From positions 1-34,161 of the forward strand of contig JAHJXP010000028.1 in assembly GCA_018827585.1 (NCBI GenBank): a DNA stretch of 34,161 bases, in the 5' to 3' direction. Shown here in pieces: positions 31,188 through 34,161 of the stretch (position 1 is its first letter; every line of letters begins with the position of its first letter). This stretch comes from Pseudomonadota bacterium. Its GTDB lineage: Bacteria > Desulfobacterota > Syntrophia > Syntrophales > UBA5619. The notes under the pieces are model-generated. The model did not search any database. It was not told the origin of the DNA and worked only from the letters and a program-made list of their open reading frames with translations. Position numbers and translations under genes: made by a program.

Positions 31188-32285
31188 TCACCGCTTCGCC
31201 TCCACGCGGCAGGCAGCCTCCAGGGATTCTTTCGCCACGGAGAAATACTTCCTTTTGAACTTTAATGCGACATTAACCAGGCTGACCAGCACGGGAACCT
31301 CCACCAGGGGGCCGATCACTGCCGCAAACGCCGCCCCGTGGTTGATCCCGAAAACACCGACGGCCACCGCGATCGCCAATTCGAAATTATTGCTGGCGGC
31401 GGTGAAGGAAAGTGTGGCCGACTTGCCGTAATCGGCCCCCGCCTTTGCGCTCATCCAGAAGCTCACCAGAAACATCACGATAAAGTAAATCAGCAGCGGA
31501 ACGGCAATCATCAGGACGTCGCCAGGCTTTTCAATGATCTTCCTACCTTGCATCGAAAACATCACGACAATCGTGAAGAGGAGCGCTGCAAGCGTCATCG
31601 GGGAGATTCTTGGGATGAATTTTGAATGATACCATTCCTTCCCGCGCAGCTTCACCAAGACGAAACGGGTGATCATCCCCGCCAAAAACGGGAGTCCAAG
31701 ATAGATGAAGACGCTCTCGGCGATCTGGCCGATCGTGATGTGGACGACAGCACCGGTAAGACCGATCAGCGGCGGCAGGATCGAGACGAACAGCCAGGCG
31801 TAAATGCTGTAAAAGAAGACCTGGAAGATCGAGTTGAAGGCGACCAATCCGGCGCAGTACTCCGTATCGCCCTGGGCCAGATCGTTCCAGACGATGACCA
31901 TCGCGATGCAGCGGGCGAGGCCTATCATGATCAACCCGATCATAAACTCCGGTTGATTATGTAAAAACAGGACGGCCAGTATGAACATGAGGATCGGGCC
32001 GATGACCCAGTTCTGAACGAGGCTCAGCCCAAGTATCTTGAAATCGCGGAAGGCGTCGCCGAGCTCCTCGTACCTGACCTTGGCCAGGGGGGGATACATC
32101 ATCAGGACCAGGCCTGCTGCAATAGGAATGCTCGTCTGCGTTCCTTCCGGTCGAAGGGAACCGATCCACTCGCCGACGCCGGGGGCATAATAACCCAGCA
32201 ACACGCCCAGGGCCATCGCCAGGAAGATCCAGAGGGTCAGGTAGCGATCCAAAAAAGACAATTTTTTAACAAGACTGTCTGGCAT
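31188..32285 (-). CDS. acr3: arsenite efflux transporter, ACR3 family
   Basis: About 365 residues from the ATG at 32285, chosen because GGAGGT lies 5 bases upstream; longer open frames run into the neighbouring CFA synthase gene. Ten membrane helices are expected. The ACR3 signature is clear: the start LSFLDRYLTLWIFLAMALGV, GLARCIAMVIVWNDLAQGD containing the essential Cys in helix 4, and a late AASNNFELAIAVAVGVFG containing the family N-F-E-L-A motif. It exports As(III) (and possibly Sb(III)) using proton exchange. Neighbours in the same direction include a YraQ/ArsP permease, supporting an arsenic role. Confidence 0.94.
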   Translation of the reverse strand: MPDSLVKKLSFLDRYLTLWIFLAMALGVLLGYYAPGVGEWIGSLRPEGTQTSIPIAAGLVLMMYPPLAKVRYEELGDAFRDFKILGLSLVQNWVIGPILMFILAVLFLHNQPEFMIGLIMIGLARCIAMVIVWNDLAQGDTEYCAGLVAFNSIFQVFFYSIYAWLFVSILPPLIGLTGAVVHITIGQIAESVFIYLGLPFLAGMITRFVLVKLRGKEWYHSKFIPRISPMTLAALLFTIVVMFSMQGRKIIEKPGDVLMIAVPLLIYFIVMFLVSFWMSAKAGADYGKSATLSFTAASNNFELAIAVAVGVFGINHGAAFAAVIGPLVEVPVLVSLVNVALKFKRKYFSVAKESLEAACRVEAKR

Positions 32286-32317
32286 ATCCACCTCCATTTT
32301 CTTTCGTCTTCCACATC

Positions 32318-33436
32318 CTAAACGACTCTGCACAAGGGTTGGACCTCGCCGGTCCTGGTCATCACAATCTGCCAGACCTGGATATGCCGGGCACGAAAGG
32401 CCCCGGCGCTGGAGAGCAGATAATATTCCCACATCCTCTTGAACCTTTGGTCATACCTTTCGGCAAGTCTGTTCCATGCCTTCTGAAATCGTTCATTCCA
32501 GGAGATAAGGGTTCTTTCATAGTGCGTACCCAGATTATGGATATCCTCGATTACAAAGAGCCTCTCCGCGGCCTTGGCGATCTGGTCGATGCTGGGCAGC
32601 ATCCCGTTGGGGAAGATGTACCGGTGGATCCAGGGGTCGCAGTTGAACCGGGAAATGTTGCTGCCGATGGTTTGGAGCAGAAATACCCCCTTCTCCTTCA
32701 GGCAACGGTGGACGACCTTCATGAACGTCCGGTAGTTTTTCCACCCCACATGTTCGAACATGCCGACGGAAACGATCTGATCGAAACTCCCTCGGATCTG
32801 CCGGTAATCCTCATTGAGGATCTGCACCGGCAATTTTTTGCACAATTCAACGGCATAATGAATCTGTTCCTTGGAGATGTTGACGGCCGTCACGGTGCAA
32901 CCGTACTGTTCGGCCGCATAGCGGGCAAAGCCGCCCCAGCCGCAACCGATATCCAGGACATGATCTTCACGCTGAAGATCGATTTTCCGGCAGATGAGGT
33001 CCATCTTTTTCTTCTGGGCCTCCTCCAGATCGTCCGTCCCCTGAAAATAAGCGCAGCTGTACTGATGGTAAGGGTCCAGGAAGGAAAAGAAGAGTCCATC
33101 CTCAAGATCGTAGTGCCTCCTGGCGACCATTCCCGAGCGGGCCCGCGACTGGAGATTAAACAGCCACGCCGAGATGTATGACATTAAATATTTAAGAGGA
33201 TTCCCTCTGATTTTCTCCTCCATTTTTCCCCTGAGAAGTCGGCAGATGAATTCATCGATCCGCCGACAGTCCCACCAGCCCTCCATGTACGATTCTCCGA
33301 GCCCAAGGCTGCCGTCTTTCAGGACGCGTGCGTAGAACCGGTCATCCCGCACCTGGATGTCCCAGGGATCGGGGCCGTCAACCCGGACGCCCGTTTCCGC
33401 CAGCCATTGACTGAGGAGTTCTCTGTGTTTTTTCAT
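32318..33436 (-). CDS. cfa: cyclopropane-fatty-acyl-phospholipid synthase
   Basis: A 372-residue AdoMet-dependent enzyme that adds a methylene bridge to unsaturated fatty acids in membrane phospholipids, stabilising membranes under stress. It has an N-terminal domain typical of Cfa (GSLGLGESYMEGWWDCRRID, about 43-62), then YHQYSCAYF (123-131), AdoMet motif VLDIGCGWGGFA (160-171), and EHVGWKNYRTFM plus the YIFPNGMLPS region before the C-terminal helices. It has a strong GGAGGTG ribosome site. It sits inside an apparent arsenic and metal resistance cluster, 32 bases upstream of acr3, which is unusual for cfa. Confidence 0.94.
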   Translation of the reverse strand: MKKHRELLSQWLAETGVRVDGPDPWDIQVRDDRFYARVLKDGSLGLGESYMEGWWDCRRIDEFICRLLRGKMEEKIRGNPLKYLMSYISAWLFNLQSRARSGMVARRHYDLEDGLFFSFLDPYHQYSCAYFQGTDDLEEAQKKKMDLICRKIDLQREDHVLDIGCGWGGFARYAAEQYGCTVTAVNISKEQIHYAVELCKKLPVQILNEDYRQIRGSFDQIVSVGMFEHVGWKNYRTFMKVVHRCLKEKGVFLLQTIGSNISRFNCDPWIHRYIFPNGMLPSIDQIAKAAERLFVIEDIHNLGTHYERTLISWNERFQKAWNRLAERYDQRFKRMWEYYLLSSAGAFRARHIQVWQIVMTRTGEVQPLCRVV

Positions 33437-33540
33437 GGTTCACCTCCATGATTTGAACCGGCACGGATCAACACCCTTCCACCCTTCGTCCCACCGGTGA
33501 TTCAGATTCGTCCCGGCATTCCCTGGCTCGGTCCCCGGGC

Positions 33541-33774
33541 CTATCTGCTGAGCCAGGAGAGGATCTCTTCCTTCTTGGGGATCTTCCCTACGGACTTGAC
33601 CTTGCCGTCCACGACCACCGCCGGGGTGCTGAAGACGCCGTATTTGGCGATCTGCATGATGTCACTCACCTTCTCGATATCGGCCGCAACACCCGTTTCG
33701 GCAACGGCTTCACGGACCAGCGTCTCCACCTTTTGGCAATTGATGCAGCCGGGTCCCAGTATCTTGATGTCCAT
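33541..33774 (-). CDS. thioredoxin-like small redox protein (redox-active disulfide protein 2 family)
   Basis: A 77-residue protein from the ATG at 33774 (GGGAGGTG ribosome site). The start MDIKILGPGCINCQKVETLV contains the CxxC active site (C10, C13) in the family position. YGVFSTPAVVVDGKVKSVGK supplies the cis-Pro (P51) and the following strand. This group of mini-thioredoxins is often encoded next to YraQ/ArsP-type permeases in arsenic or metal loci, as here, and probably provides thiol chemistry for that transport system. Confidence 0.92.
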   Translation of the reverse strand: MDIKILGPGCINCQKVETLVREAVAETGVAADIEKVSDIMQIAKYGVFSTPAVVVDGKVKSVGKIPKKEEILSWLSR

Positions 33775-33869
33775 GACACACCTCCCTTTTTCGATAGGTT
33801 TCCAGGACCCAGGCCCGGATCTCGTCCCGGACCCGCCGGAAAACCGCGAGGACCTCCGCCTCCGTCTCC
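33775..33869 (-). pseudogene. possible 3' remnant of an arsenate reductase (ArsC, low-molecular-weight phosphatase type)
   Basis: Between the permease stop and the redox protein start, one minus frame reads RKETEAEVLAVFRRVRDEIR, AWVLE, preceded by a stop and without a start codon. The block LAVFRRVRDEIR is characteristic of the C-terminus of LMW-phosphatase-like ArsC proteins. Only ~30 codons remain and they overlap the ribosome site of the next gene. I infer the tail of a deleted arsC. The similarity is short and recalled, so the call is tentative. Confidence 0.4.
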
Positions 33870-34161
33870 TTACGCAACCAGCCATCCGTAGGCTATTCCC
33901 ACCGCGGTGGAAAGAACCACGACGATCGTACAATAGGCCAGTGTCTTTTTCACGCCCATGATCCCCGTCAGTGTCAGAACGCTGGGAAGCGAGAGAGCCG
34001 GTCCCGCGAGCAGGAGGGCCAGGGCCGGCCCCTGCCCCATTCCCGAACCGATCAGCCCCTGCAAGATCGGAACCTCCGTCAGGGTCGCGAAGTACATCAG
34101 CGCCCCCGAAACCGAGGCGAAGAGGTTCGCCCAAAGGGAATTCCCGCCCACGAGGCTGACA
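33870..34161 (-). CDS. YraQ/ArsP-type permease, C-terminal part (5' end outside window)
   Basis: The frame is open to the right edge, so about 97 C-terminal residues are visible. They form three hydrophobic segments: NLFASVSGALMYFATLTEVP, then PALALLLAGPALSLPSVLTL, then LAYCTIVVVLSTAVGIAYGW. The pattern ATLTEVP...G.G.G.ALA.L.AGPA.SLP..L is that of the DUF318/ArsP permease family, which exports organoarsenicals or other metal species. The gene precedes the thioredoxin-like gene by 95 bases, a common pairing. A GTG at 34149-34151 is in frame but is not the real start. Confidence 0.88.
   Translation of the reverse strand, partial: VSLVGGNSLWANLFASVSGALMYFATLTEVPILQGLIGSGMGQGPALALLLAGPALSLPSVLTLTGIMGVKKTLAYCTIVVVLSTAVGIAYGWLVA

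Noticed and set aside
32286..32432. Upstream extension of the ACR3 open frame
   Set aside because: It overlaps the end of cfa and has no membrane-protein character; the ATG at 32285 has a good ribosome site.
1..34161. CRISPR arrays, tRNA or rRNA genes
   Set aside because: I saw no regularly spaced direct repeats and no tRNA-like cloverleaf or rRNA sequence, although a covariance search was not possible.

Overview
The window looks like chromosomal DNA of a GC-rich, probably anaerobic Deltaproteobacterium (Desulfobacterota). A Syntrophales-like organism would fit. The basis is gene content: an NtrC-type two-component pair, a TrpB2-type tryptophan synthase, acyl-CoA dehydrogenase, TupABC tungstate uptake, molybdopterin genes, and a palindromic intergenic repeat of a kind I recall from that group. 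This is inference from content; no rRNA or other marker is present.

Layout. (1) 2-1585: 3' part of a DUF499-type ATPase, a family known from anti-phage loci. (2) 1620-3990: an AbiE-type toxin-antitoxin pair between gene debris, namely an HD-GYP tail, a scrambled PAS/XRE ORF and a histidine-kinase tail. (3) 3993-7190: NtrC-family regulator and membrane sensor kinase. (4) 7191-8211: non-coding DNA with GC-rich inverted repeats and a candidate + strand structured RNA ending in a strong terminator. (5) 8212-10235: rarA, a small Cys-containing protein, and a palindromic repeat element. (6) 10236-11855: trpB2 behind a leader with a 16-residue peptide carrying three consecutive Trp codons, followed by alternative hairpins and a terminator, which is a classical trp attenuator. 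(7) 11860-14769: XRE-cupin regulator, acyl-CoA dehydrogenase and a GpsA-like dehydrogenase in one operon. (8) 14952-15997: flavodoxin-like reductase and a membrane-anchored Coa1-like protein. (9) 16141-20061: tungstate ABC transporter (tupABC order on the minus strand) with an HTH/PBP-like regulator upstream.

(10) 20300-25167 is an accessory island with visibly lower GC. It holds a predicted PD-(D/E)XK nuclease, a DUF1156/COG1743-type Zn-ribbon DNA methyltransferase, a single-pass membrane protein, the 3' end of a group II intron (maturase tail plus domains V and VI) abutting that gene's stop codon, and a Phd/PIN toxin-antitoxin pair. (11) 25198-29248: cupin, tandem UspA, MFS transporter and type II NADH dehydrogenase, all on the + strand. 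(12) 29322-34161, all on the minus strand: ArsP/YraQ-type permease (cut by the window edge), a possible arsC remnant, thioredoxin-like redox protein, CFA synthase, ACR3 arsenite efflux, CDF metal efflux, mobB and a ModE-like HTH protein.

Three themes stand out. Defence genes occur at both ends of the first 25 kb: DUF499, AbiE, nuclease/DUF1156 methylase and PIN-TA. Oxyanion and metal handling includes tungstate uptake, MobB/ModE and arsenic efflux. There is also an unusual amount of clearly decaying sequence. The most convincing regulatory discovery is the trp attenuator; the most interesting gene set is the nuclease-methylase-membrane protein locus with its intron scar.
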